Positions 47,247 through 58,149 of a stretch of DNA of 64,000 nt are shown piece after piece. Numbering within the stretch: position 1 is the first letter of the stretch; each line of letters begins with the position of its first letter. The notes under the pieces are model-generated. The model was given only the letters and a program-made list of their open reading frames with translations, did not search any database and had not been told where the DNA came from. Made by a program: the position numbers and the translations under genes. The DNA comes from Adiantum capillus-veneris (Eukaryota > Streptophyta > Polypodiopsida > Polypodiales > Pteridaceae), in NCBI GenBank assembly GCA_014529385.2, contig CM043965.1, positions 14,452,912 through 14,516,911 on the forward strand, read 5' to 3'.

Positions 47247-48977
47247 CTATCCTGCTCCCGTGTAAGTCCATACACCACCAGACGTACCGCACACGTATTG
47301 CAAGTATGTACGCAATACCTGCATATCTCCCTCGTGCACTATGCCATAATCAGTCAACAAACGACTGACAACCCCAACTGAAAATGCTCCCACTGCAGCT
47401 ACGATATCCGGTCTCAAGATCAGCATCTCATACATGAGACCACCGAATGCCGATGCAATGCTAGCGGGCCCTGCTAGCTCTACGGAGCATGCATCAACAT
47501 ATATATCCCTGTCAATAGGCATCTCTGACTGACAAGGCGTGTCAGCCACATGCATCTCCTGACTGTCCACAAAAGACGCATCAACCTGTCGTGCAACCTC
47601 ACAGCACACCAGCTGCTCTAGGTGTCTGCTAGAAGACATATCCTGCACAACTATATCCCCATGCTCACTGTTGAGCATAGAAAGGAATGACTGCATAATC
47701 GCTGACATCTCAGTCTCCTCTGCAATCATCCACTGCAAACATGACCACTCAATCTGTTGTGACTCACTAGAGCTCTCATGCTCTAACTCCGTATGCATAG
47801 ACTCTTGCACAACTTCCTCCTGTCGTGACTCACTAGAGCAAGACCGCTCTACTTGTCTATCCTGCATAGAAGTATCTCGCACAACTGACTCTCTGCTTTG
47901 CTCAGTCACTAGCAAAGCATGCATGTCTGACTCTGTCACCTCTCTGTGTGACTGCTCAAGTCGTGCCCCAACTATGTGCACAACGAGCTCACTACTCTGC
48001 ACTCCATGCAAAGCATCCTGCAACCCACAAGCAAAAGAGACTCGCCTGCTCTCTCGCTCTCTACCTGGCTGCATGATCATAGAGACAACACCGTCTCTCG
48101 CATGATCCACGTGCAATGGGTAACCTGTACCACTCCTGGCACCTCTCGCAATCACTAGCGAACCCAAATGCATCACAAAATCTCGCTCTCGTAGAAAAAT
48201 CTGACATCCACTATCCCGTAACTGTCTGACTGAGATCAAATCCCGTCTCAGATCTGGCACATAACGCACATGACGCAGGGTAAATCTCATACCACTGGGC
48301 AAGGACAAATATATGTCTCCTGCACCCTCAATGTCATACACAACACCATTAGCCATGTGCACACAACCAAGTCTCCCACTAGAAAACGTGCTAAACCACT
48401 CACGATGCGACGTGACATGGAAAGTAGCATCTGAATCTAGTAACCAATGTGAAGACAATGTGAAATCCGATATGCAATCCGTAGACATAAGATCGTCTGA
48501 AGACAAGCTAGATGTAAATGTGACATCGCCGTCACAAGCATACTCAGTAAACACCGTACTGATCTCACTAGCATCTGTCATGCCCAAATCTGCATCACGC
48601 ATCTGTCGCCTCCGTTGTCTCAAACACCTGAAACATCGACGCCTAATGTGCCCTCTTTGTCCACAATGCCAACATGTCAAGTCTCTATGCCGTCGAGACT
48701 TGCGTGTGGGACCAATCTCTCCCATGGACATAGAAGTGGGACTAGACTCCCCTGTAGACATGGATGTCGCGTACATAGCATGTAAACTCTGCCATAAAGC
48801 ATGAGTTGTAGTCTCCCTCGAGACCTGCCAGTCAACAGACTCAACCACATGCAAACGAATCGTAGACATTGCTAACTCATCAAGATCCTGCCAATCATCA
48901 TCACGCATAGACTTGGGCTTCGCCGATAAGCCACACAAGGGTTTATCCTGCCCCAAATCCGCCAATGCAACAAGCAT
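47247..48977 (-). CDS. Gag-protease-like protein of the gag-only Copia derivative
   Basis: 576 codons without a stop. The gag fold is truncated at this ATG; in-frame codons above it continue the homology (FDGVDFVAWKEH) to a TAG directly before that Phe, so the true start may be lost or upstream. A CCHC knuckle (CWHCGQRGHIRRRC) lies at residues 102-115. At 178-188 the protease motif reads WLLDSDATFHV, with D-S-D where active enzymes have D-S-G. A pre-integrase-like LGSLVIARGARSG ends near 285. About 220 residues, rich in Ser, Glu and Gln, match nothing I know. The last 65 residues (GGLMYEMLILRPDIVAAVG and GVVSRLL) are the Copia linker between RT and RNase H. Integrase and RT are thus deleted in frame. 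It may package its own RNA using enzymes from related elements. Confidence 0.75.
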   Translation of the reverse strand: MLVALADLGQDKPLCGLSAKPKSMRDDDWQDLDELAMSTIRLHVVESVDWQVSRETTTHALWQSLHAMYATSMSTGESSPTSMSMGEIGPTRKSRRHRDLTCWHCGQRGHIRRRCFRCLRQRRRQMRDADLGMTDASEISTVFTEYACDGDVTFTSSLSSDDLMSTDCISDFTLSSHWLLDSDATFHVTSHREWFSTFSSGRLGCVHMANGVVYDIEGAGDIYLSLPSGMRFTLRHVRYVPDLRRDLISVRQLRDSGCQIFLRERDFVMHLGSLVIARGARSGTGYPLHVDHARDGVVSMIMQPGRERESRRVSFACGLQDALHGVQSSELVVHIVGARLEQSHREVTESDMHALLVTEQSRESVVRDTSMQDRQVERSCSSESRQEEVVQESMHTELEHESSSESQQIEWSCLQWMIAEETEMSAIMQSFLSMLNSEHGDIVVQDMSSSRHLEQLVCCEVARQVDASFVDSQEMHVADTPCQSEMPIDRDIYVDACSVELAGPASIASAFGGLMYEMLILRPDIVAAVGAFSVGVVSRLLTDYGIVHEGDMQVLRTYLQYVCGTSGGVWTYTGAG

Positions 48978-50517
48978 ATGCTCCTTCCAAGCAACAAAAT
49001 CTACACCATCAAACTATGTCAGACCATAACGCTAGAAGTCAAATGAAAAATCATCCATAATGCTCACAAAAGAGCAACCAACAATGAGTAGCAAATGTCA
49101 ACCAAATCAGCCCTAAACTGGCTCGAATCGCATCAACAAAAGTCTGCAAATATGGCTCAAAACCTGATGCAAAGTTGCACCAATAACCGTGCAAAACCTT
49201 GCACAAAATCACAAGTCAATATGACTTAATCGCGCATAAATATCTGACAAAATTTTGGGAGAGTCTCCTTTGTAACTAGAGCAAAAATCTCAACAGTAAA
49301 TCTCAAAGAGACAATAATATATGCCACAATGGCCAATCCGGGAATAAACTCGACCGGAATCACCTCACAAAGTCATACATATGAGCATACCCGCTCTTGC
49401 CGGAGTACCACTCAACGGCACCTCAAATGACATACATGTGAGTGATGATTGCTGTCAAAATACCTTTCAATCGATGACCAAATGCCTGCCAGATAACTAT
49501 AGCAACATTTTGCAAAACCTTGCAAGATCTGTCGCTATGCGCAATGCGAAATACGGCACACAAGGGCATACACAAGTGACTCCAAACTCCAACCAAATGA
49601 TGACTGAAAATCACCTGTCAAAGTGGGAGTAAACTCAACCACTAAGCTGTCAAAGAGCAACCTACGGATACGTAGAAGCTATGGTGAGAACCAGGATAAA
49701 ATCCAACAGAGTTTCTTCTATAAATTGAGCCAAATCTCAAATAATCTCAGCCATAAACAAATACACAAATCCATATATGGCATACATAAACCGCCAAGAC
49801 CATTGCAACATAGCTCACTCTCGCATGAGTGGCTCTCTGGAAAAATGCATATCCAAAAACTTGTGTACACCTATGAATTTGCTGGTTGCTGTAGAAAATA
49901 CTCCGTGTGTGTGAGATATACCAAAAACAGTGTTTTTGGGACCCGAAAGTACACAAATAAACCTGCTGCTGTACCTTCTATAATTCAAAGCATAATTTCA
50001 GCAAATAGACATCACCATCGCGTCCGGAGCGTGCCAAAACCCTGACCTAGACTCCTGGATCATGTAGATCTGACTCTGTATGACGGAGCTACGCAAAAAA
50101 CTGCGTTTTAGAGCCCGAAAATGGCAAAAAACGAGCTACACACAGTCTTGAACCTGCTCCTGCTCCACTCTGCATGATGCAATGTCCTCTCAATGCAAGC
50201 TCCAACGCAAGAGCTCTGCCACAACAGCATCCAAACACTCGAATGTCAGGCTCTCCTCCGCCGAGCACTTCTCTAACGAGCTCCACTGAGCTCAAAAGCT
50301 CCTCTCACCAAGGAAGCCGCAACCGCCTCCTCGACCAAGCTTGACCACACCAAGCTCCTAAGCTCCAAAGACAATGCTCCTCAAGCTAAAATCTCTCTCC
50401 GTGAAACTCCGCGATCGAACTCCACCGTTGAGAGCGAGCGAGCTATTGCTCGAGCTATCGTCTCGAAGCTCTCAAAGCCATCGTGCTCTCCGTGGTCACC
50501 ATAGCTCTGATACCAAT
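48978..50517 (-). other. Untranslated leader of the gag-only element
   Basis: About 1.5 kb between the primer site and the ORF. The minus strand shows no long frame with recognised motifs, apart from the last 45 bases before the ORF, which still encode gag residues. Several segments near 49150-49650 (GCAAAACCTTGCA, CAACTCAACGGC) recur loosely. Likely a packaging and leader region. Confidence 0.55.
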
Positions 50518-50706
50518 TGAAGGTGATCGGGGAGCACCACGGACGGAGAGTGAGCGAGAGAAGGAGACACACGACACAGATATGGGTGGGGAGACTCAAA
50601 AGAGTGAGCAGCCCCGTATACACTTATGCTATGTATAAGGTATACAAGTTAGTGGGTGCCCAAACTCTGGGCGGCCGGGCAAGGCACAGGCGCCTATACC
50701 CCAACA
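50518..50706 (-). repeat. 5' LTR of the gag-only element
   Basis: 189 bp, TG to CA, with the primer site directly adjacent on the left. It would hold the promoter. A TATACAT-like box (minus strand) lies near 50632. Confidence 0.9.
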
Positions 50707-51410
50707 GCTGATGTGGGTGAAAGCCTCAATGCCACATGAGATTATCAGAGCTGAGATGAGCGGACCACCAATCGTAGTGGAGGTTGTTGCTAGATCAGTG
50801 TCTTTCATTCATAGCACATGGGAGCTACCATGCAACAGATATGCATGACTAGACAATAGGTGATGGGTTCATCTCACGTCGCCAAGTATATGGCACCCAC
50901 CTATCTCATGGTATTAGATGTGTTATTGGTCAGCTACACACCTCACTCGGGGGGTGCACTATGGAATCATGTTAATGTATAACGTGACTTCGAAAGGAGG
51001 GGTTTTAAAATGCAAAAAAATTAGGTAATTTAACAAAGATACATTAAAATGAAGGGTTTTTATATTCAAATTTGGAAAAAAATCTAAAATAAGGACTCTT
51101 TTTTATTCATTTAGACATGTTAAAAGAGGGATTTTCTCAATACCCCACGAACGCACGTTATATAGGGAAGTACTGAACGATGTACCCCCCGAGGCACCTC
51201 ATCTCATCAGTTGGAGATAGAGACTCGTCGATACAGAGGTATACCTCTAGAGGATAGATTATGCCAGGTTTGCCACAAAGAGCCAGAGATAGAGGAGCAC
51301 TATATCTGCCATGGCATACTACGAGATCCACGAGCATTTCCATTGCTTATTAAGAGAGGGCTTTGGCCCCTTATTGTGCATCATGCAATACTATGATCAG
51401 AGTTGCCTAG
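50707..51410 (+). pseudogene. LINE ORF2 continuation after the gag-only insertion
   Basis: Reading across the removed insertion gives SRLMWVKASMPHEII in one frame, which proves continuity. At 51203-51315 it encodes LEIETRRYRGIPLEDRLCQV and then CHKEPEIEEHYICHG, the C-terminal CCHC/H zinc segment found in many plant LINE ORF2s. A stretch at 50990-51150 shows no coding signal. Interrupted again at 51411. Confidence 0.8.
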
Positions 51411-51631
51411 TGTTGGGATTAAAGCCCAAGTGGCCTCTTATACGGATATGGCCAACCGCCCGCCTAACTCACTTATCACTAACTCTTTGTATATACTCAC
51501 TTATACTTTTGTGGATAATAAGGTTTTGGGAGATAACCCTTAAACGACTTCTCTGCATACTGTGTAAGTTCTCTGTGTATCTGTGTGTGTGTGTGTGTCA
51601 GAGTCGATCCACGCTCCACTCCGCGACTTCA
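51411..51631 (+). repeat. 5' LTR of the 51.4-56.1 kb Copia
   Basis: 221 bp. It holds only a 16-base GT run near 51583-51598, where the 3' LTR has a long GT/GA array. Confidence 0.95.
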
Positions 51632-52663
51632 ATTGATATCAGAGCGAGGTGCAGTGCGGTTTTGCGTAATCACGCGTGCGAGCACTTTTCAGGAAGATTC
51701 TAGATCCGGAGCTTGGAAATTCACACTCGGCGTTCCGGGAGTATTTTCAGCAGGTGACTTGCTGTTTTACCCCCCTTTCGAAGCTGTTTATGCCCTCAGA
51801 ATTTCGTTCTGAGCACTACATCAGAAGATAGGTTTCAGCCGCAGGAGGTGGACAGCATCAATATCGGCATCGACATACATCACTCATTAGTCTTCAAAGC
51901 ATCATCTATAGACCAGGTACACATATATATCATCAGATATATATATTGCAGTTTGCATTGCTACTTCTTGTGCTTGCTAGGTTCCAGGGGAGGTGTGGCC
52001 ATACGACGGCTTGACACCACTGGCATGTATTGCAGATTGATGTACTGTGATTGTGGGTCTGCTAGTTGTGAGTCACGCTAGCAGACAGACCACCACAGTG
52101 GTCATAGGACAGTGATTGGTCTATTGTAGGATGTATGCTAGTTATGGGCAGTTTGCTGAGCCATCTGAGAGGGTCGTGTGTGAGGTTTTTTGAAGCCAAG
52201 CACTGGGGGCTGGGTTACCCAGTGTGAGGTGGATTAGGTTGTTGGAGTTCCCCTCTACACGCATCCTCTTCAACGACTTTTATCCCATAGGATGTATGAC
52301 TTTGTGTAGACACTGGATTGCATCTTATGCATCAGGCCGTTGAGGCATTGTTCAGGGTTTAGTCTTGAGACAGATACAGGTTCTGTGATCGCCCAGACAC
52401 GAGACAGTGTATGCTTACAGGACAACATATTATAGAGATTTTTAGATTTGTCACTGGTCAACTATTTATTATTGTTTTTGAGCAATCTTTTGGTTCCCAG
52501 AGCTCAGTTTTCAGGGGAGACTCTGTCAAAATTTTTCAAAATACTGACAATTCTTGAGGAGAGGTGTTCAGCTTGTTGTTTACAGCTTGTTTATTGTGAA
52601 CAAAGGCCAGTTTATAGGGGAAACTCTGCCAGATTTTTCCCAGAAGTAAACAGTTTGGCAGAT

Positions 52664-55600
52664 ATGGCATCTTCTCAAAGTGAGACTCTTTACAACATAA
52701 AGAAGATGGATGGCACAAACTTTCCATTCTGGAAGAAGAAAATTTGGCAGGTTTTGGTGCAGAAAAAACAAGTGAAGCCACTGAAGCTCAAAGGGGAGAG
52801 ACCAGAAGGTATGGCTGAAGATGAGTGGAAAGAGCTTGACGAGTTAGCTTGTTCCACAATCATGCTGACACTGGTAGAAAATGTTTACTTCAACGTAGCA
52901 GAAGAGACTACAGCGTATGGCGTATGGCAAAAGCTATGTGGTATGTACGAGAAACAAAGTGCTGCTTCTCAGATTTACTGGCTCAAGAAATTGGTGGATT
53001 TGAAGATGAAGGAAGGGACAGCCATGTCAAATCATCTCAATGAATTTCAGACAATTTTCAGCCAGTTAACAGCACAGGAGATAGTCTTTCCAGATTCAGT
53101 GAAGGCTATGTTTCTCTTAATCACTTTACCAGATAGTTGGGATACTTTTTGTACAACGTTAAGTAATTCTATAGCGCCAGAAGATCTTACAAGTGCCAAT
53201 GTAGAAGGCAGCTTGCTCACAGAGGAAGTGAATAGGAAGAACATTGACAAAGGCAAAGGCAATAGTGCTTTGGTCGTTTGATGGAGACAACAATCTAAAG
53301 AGAAGAAGGCTAAGAAGGCACAAAACCGAAGTAAGTCTCGTGACTCTAAGTCAAAGGATGACATAGAATGCTACCATTGTGGCAAGAAGGGTCACATGAA
53401 GCGAGATTGTACGAAGTGGAAGCAAGATGAAAAGAAGAGTTCAATGAAGATTGAAGAGGTGAATGTCACAGGATCTGGTTCAGACAATGATTCTGGTATA
53501 GTAGCTGGTGACATCTTCCTCACAAGAAATCTTGATTCTGTTTTCTTGACTGCAGAGGATGGACATGCTATGAGTGATTGGATTATCGACTAAGGGGCAT
53601 CTTTACATGTTTCTCTGCACAAAGAGTGGTTTACATCATATGTGGCTACTAAAGATTATGTCAGACTTGGCAATGAGCAGGTTTGTGACATACTTGGAGT
53701 GGGAGATGTATAGTTGAAGTTTCAGAATGGCTCTTCTTTATGGCTCAAGAATGTTAGACATGTTCCAGCAATCCGAAAGAGCTTGATCAGTACAAGGAAG
53801 TTGGATGATGCGGGTTATGTGACAGTTTTTGGGAACAGTGCTTGGAAGATCTCCAAAGGTTCGATGACTGTAGCACATGGCAGCAAGTCAGGAACTCTGT
53901 ACACTTTACATGTTTCAGAGGTTAAAAACCATGTAATTAATGTGATTGAGCAGCCAAGTGTGTCAATGTGGCATCGTAGGCTGGGACATATGCAAAAAGA
54001 GGAATGGAAATACTTTCTCATTATGGTTATTTGCCTAGCTTTTCATTTCAAGATTTCGAGTTTTGTGAGCATTGTGTTTATGGTAAGCAAACACATGAAC
54101 CTCACAGATCAAAGAGGAATCGTAGGGACGAACGGTTAGCTCTTGTGCACAGTGATCTATGCGGACCAATGCCTAGTTTGTCACTAGGGGGAGCAATATA
54201 CTTTTGTACATTCATAGATGACTATTCTCGCAAAGTATGGGTTTACTTCTTGAAGCACAAGGATGAGGTGCTCAAGGTCTTTAAGACATTCTTGCAGCTT
54301 GTGGAGAATCAGAGTGGTCAGAAGCTGAAGTGCTTGAGAACTGACAATGGTGGAGAGTACGTTTCCAAAGCTTTTCAAGACTTTTGTGAAGCAAAAGGGA
54401 TTCAGCGGGAACTTACTGCACCATATAATCCTTCACAGAATGGGGTTGCAGAACGTATGAATAGGACCAGACAAGAGAAGGTCAGAAGCATGTTGTCAAT
54501 GCTGAGTTGCCTGATGGATTTTGGGCGGAAGCAGTGGCTACATCAGTCCATTTGAGCAACAGGTCTCCTAGTAGGGTTCTGGATAAGAGTGAAGTGGCCG
54601 AGATGCTATGGACAGGCAAGGCACCTTCATATAAGCATCTCAGAGTCTTTGGTTGTGAAGATTATAGCCATATTGCTAAGGAGTTCAGGAATAAGTTAGA
54701 ACCAAAGAGCAAGAAGTGTATGTTTCTTGGCTATGGAGAATCGGTCGGGATGGGTTACCGGCTTCGGGATCCTGAGTCCAAAAAAGTTATTTGTAGCAAT
54801 GATGTGCATTTCAATGAAGCCAAGTTTCACGCTAAGCCAGAGAAGATAGAGGAGATCATAAGAGTTGTCTTCATGGAAGATGGCCTAGTGCTAGCACATC
54901 AATACAGCATGGTCAGGCTCAGGAACAGCCTATAGTGGCTAAAGAGGCAGAATCAGCTGTGGTGAGACGTTCTGAGCGTGTCTCCAAACCACCTAATTGT
55001 TATGTGCCATCTCTAAATAATGTCATGCTCACAAATTGCGGAGAACCATCTTGTTACAAGGAAGCATTACAAGTGATTGACTCGACAAAATGGCAGTTGG
55101 CCATGCAGCCAAACTTGACAGCTTTGCATAAAAACCAGACATGGAAGCTAGTTAAATTACCACAGGGCAAAAAGGCTCTACGTTTTAAATGGGTTTACAG
55201 GTATAAGATCACCGCTCATGATAGTCAACCAAAGTACAAAGCAAGGCTTGTTGCCAAGGGCTTTAGGCAAGAACAAGGCATTGACTTTGATGAAGTCTTC
55301 TCTCCAGTGGTCAAGATGACTACATTGAGATGCTTTCTTGCATTGGTTGCCATGTTGGATTTGGTGTTACACCAAATGGATGTTAAGACAACGTTCTTGC
55401 ATGGTGATTTAGATGTGGAAATTTACATGCAGTAGCCAGAAGGGTTTGTTGAGAAAGGCAAGGAAGATTTGGTATGCCAGTTGTTAAAGAGTCTTTATGG
55501 CTCAAAACAATCACTGAGGGCTCAAAACAAGCAGATACAACTGCTGAAGATCCACACCAAGGACAATCCTGCTGATCTACTCACAAAGGGACTTCTAGGA

Positions 55601-55696
55601 GAGGGCTTTGTGCATTGTCGGAGTTATTGGGCATTGGATAGATGGAAGCCATGTAAATCTTTGTACATTTATGTTCATAGATTTACAGTTACTTAA
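52664..55696 (+). pseudogene. Copia Gag-Pol, broken and internally deleted
   Basis: Gag from an ATG at 52664 (MASSQSETLYNIKKMDGTNF) runs to a TGA at 53279. The same frame then shows the knuckle CYHCGKKGHMKRDC (53369), a TAA inside the protease motif (IID stop GAS, 53591) and a TAG at 53711. A one-base loss near 53990, another shift near 54500 and one near 54930 split integrase, whose D, D and E boxes are still readable (HSDLCGP, TDNGGEY, NGVAERMNR). RT begins but has a TAG at 55433. It then jumps at about 55530 from KQSLRA to the final RNase H segment IHTKDNPADLLTKG. Aligned to the element at 1-3201 this removes about 0.95 kb, including YVDD. It cannot move by itself. Confidence 0.93.
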
Positions 55697-55725
55697 AGTG
55701 CCACATTGGACTTTAAGTGGGAGGT

Positions 55726-56057
<332 letters not shown>

Positions 56058-56944
56058 CCTAGGTCTCTTCTTGATGGAGATTTATAGACTCAGAGAGAAT
56101 ACCCTTAGGAGCAAAAGTCCTACACATAGAGGATCCATATAGAGCCAGCGCACTACTTTTTACAGAGGGACTACTTTGGATGGCCCACCACAAGTTACCC
56201 AATCACATCCTCATGAGGGCGTTCGCACTATATCTTCCACAGCATACTACGAGATTTTCATTGCTTATTAAGAGAGGGCTTTGGCACCTTATCGCGCATC
56301 ATGCATTACTATGATCAGAGGTGCACACGTCTCTTCTTGATGGAGATCCATAGACTCAAAGAGAATACCCTTAGGAGCAAAAGGCCTACACATAGAGGAT
56401 CCATATAGAGCCAGAGCACTACTTTCTACAAAGGGACTACTTTGGATGGCCCACCACAAGTTACCCAGTCACATCCTATAGGGCGTTCTTCTTGATCAAG
56501 CCATCCAGCTTGGTCACTCACGACACCCGGTAATGCGATGATATTCACACCGTAGACGAGGTATGTACATCGAAGGCTACAAAGCATCATTGAGCAACAT
56601 CGAGCATGCCCTCCCTGAGAGCTGACCATGGAGGACATTGAGCCCATACTGCAAAGACCCATGAGAGAGCTCATGGGATGATCACCATTTTCCCCCGTTG
56701 TGCACCTCATTAGCCCTCATGTGAATGTACCCACTCCCCATATGTTTTGAGCTGATGTATAATGTGATGTGGACATTGATGATGATGCAGATATAGGTTA
56801 GGCTTACATATCTACCCACTCTAGGTACCCTCATTTATTTTATCTTTATGTTCCCTTGACACTATACGAGAGTCACACATGGTTGTAACCTTTTGGTCTC
56901 ATACGTCATTTTGAAGACGTTAATATAACATTTCATTTCATTTC

Positions 56945-56945
<1 letters not shown>
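56058..56945 (+). pseudogene. LINE continuation and 3' UTR after the Copia insertion
   Basis: Resumes the LINE interrupted at 51410. A block of roughly 270-290 bases is tandemly duplicated: CATACTACGAGAT...ATTGCTTATTAAGAGAGGGCTTTGG occurs at 51315 and 56243, and GTCTCTTCTTGATGGAGAT...CACCACAAGTTACCCA at 56063 and 56329. The 3' part has TTGGTCTCA and CATTTTGAAGACGTTAATATAACATTTCATTTC, the family's 3' terminus. Confidence 0.75.
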
Positions 56946-57001
<56 letters not shown>

Positions 57002-57007
57002 ACTCTC

Positions 57008-57048
<41 letters not shown>
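56946..57048. repeat. (TC)n and (TG)n arrays at the LINE 3' end
   Basis: About 50 bases of TC to 56997, a CACTCACTCTCACT bridge, then TG from 57012 to 57048. They follow the (TTTCA)n tail of the LINE. Confidence 0.95.
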
Positions 57049-57050
<2 letters not shown>

Positions 57051-57298
57051 CTGGTCGCTGAAGAGATGGAGAGCTCGTGGGGGGATTAAAGCCCTCTGTC
57101 AGTGGTAGAGATGGCCATAAGCAGCTGAAGGGATGTTGTTTGCAAGTTTTTGCCTAAGCAGGTCAAAAGAGGAGAGCAATGAGCTCACGGGTCTACGTGC
57201 GAGAGCAATGGCACCTTTGTTCTTTTTCTTTCTCTACTCAAAGATGGCCAAGTGCATAATAGGAAAGAAAAAGAAAAGTACACATGCTCATCGGTAGG
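57049..57298. other. No gene recognised
   Basis: About 250 bases of mixed sequence between the LINE tail and the CACTA fragment. I see no motif. Confidence 0.5.
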
Positions 57299-57494
57299 TG
57301 GTTTCTCCAAGTGACACCGTGTCGCATAGGCGACACAAAACAATTTGCAAACATTGCTATGTACGTCGCATTGCGCGACGCTCTTAACGACACTTTTCTT
57401 ATTTTTTGGGCAAATTCATTGGCGTCGCTTACGTCCCTTAAACGACGCTCACTAATTTTCCAAGCATCGATACTTGCAAAGCGGCCTAGTAGTG
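57299..57494. mobile_element. CACTA-type transposon right end (fragment)
   Basis: Ends CAAAGCGGCCTAGTAGTG (57477-57494), whose reverse complement starts CACTAC. Inside are palindromic subterminal motifs GTGTCGCATAGGCGACAC (57311), GTCGCATTGCGCGAC (57366) and GTCGCTTACGTCCCTTAAACGAC. It has the same motif family as 31776-32062. PPR-derived sequence starts immediately after the terminus. Confidence 0.65.
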
Positions 57495-57920
57495 CGATGT
57501 CATCTCTTGGAGTGCCTTGATTTCAGCATATGCTCAAAGTTGGAATGCACTGTTTGCAGACTATGCTTTGAGCGTGAGGACATGCCAGTGCTCGAAAAAA
57601 CTTTTTTCCAAAAACTTGGCAAACCTACATATGTGAAACAACAGAGGTAAATTGACAAAATTTGAAGGTTTTTACACCAAATTACACAAATTTTTTCAAA
57701 ATTTTGTAGGTTTTCTCACCTTTAAATATAAAATTTTGAGGTAAAGTTCAAAATTTGTAGGTGGGATTACACTAAACCTAGGTTTTTTTCGAGCACTGGG
57801 ACATGGTGGAAATGCACTGCTTGCAGCCTATGCTTGACAAGGATAGGGTCGAGAAGCTCTGTGCTGTTTCCATCAGAAGGATTTTCAGCATATGCAATCA
57901 CCTATGCTTGCACCTTGAAC
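57495..57920 (+). pseudogene. PPR gene fragment split by a MITE
   Basis: CGATGTCATCTCTTGGAGTG gives DVISWSALISAYAQ, then SWNALFADYAL. After the MITE it resumes GHGGNALLAAYA, and ITYACTLN at about 57900. Homologous to 31340-31770. Confidence 0.7.
57586..57798. mobile_element. hAT-type MITE, 213 bp
   Basis: Terminal inverted repeats CAGTGCTCGAAAAAA (left) and TTTTTTTCGAGCACTG (right), 15 bases with at most a length difference in the A run. Flanked by GGACATGC (57578-57585) and GGACATGG (57799-57806), an 8-bp duplication with one mismatch, as hAT elements make. CAG-TG termini also fit hAT. The interior is AT-rich, with several AAATTTTG-like segments in both orientations, and non-coding. Confidence 0.88.
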
Positions 57921-58149
57921 GTACGGACCAGCAGCAATGGTACCTTTGATCCCATGGCAGGGCGGCACCTCGTCACCTCCACCCTATCACAACAATTTTG
58001 ATGATAAGCTTGGGGATGACCCTAGCGCAATAGTTTAGATGAGGAGCTTCGGGATGGACGTTCTTCTTCTATGTCTTCTTCCGTCCTTCGACTCATGTGA
58101 CTCCCGCGTCGCCATTCCCATCACCATAAGGGAATCTTGTAAAGATTCT
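57921..58149. other. No gene recognised
   Basis: Contains CT-rich stretches (TTCTTCTTCTATGTCTTCTTCCGTCC). The gypsy LTR may begin in here. Confidence 0.4.

Larger units (their letters stand above)
46935..50706 (-). mobile_element. Gag-only Copia derivative (TR-GAG-like), 3.8 kb
   Basis: LTRs at 46935-47125 and 50518-50706 are flanked by GCTGA (46930-46934 and 50707-50711). The primer site complement GCTCTGATACCAAT lies just left of the right LTR, and ACCTCCCACTT, the complement of a polypurine tract, lies just right of the left LTR. Integrase and the RT core are absent. Only one long ORF remains, plus a roughly 1.5-kb leader. Known TR-GAG elements are non-autonomous LTR elements that keep gag, and this fits that definition. 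Confidence 0.88.

Noticed and set aside
47671-48804. Cys/Ser-rich plus-strand frames opposite the gag-only ORF
   Set aside because: They are antisense shadows of a Ser/Glu/Gln-rich ORF; the minus strand has gag and zinc-knuckle homology.
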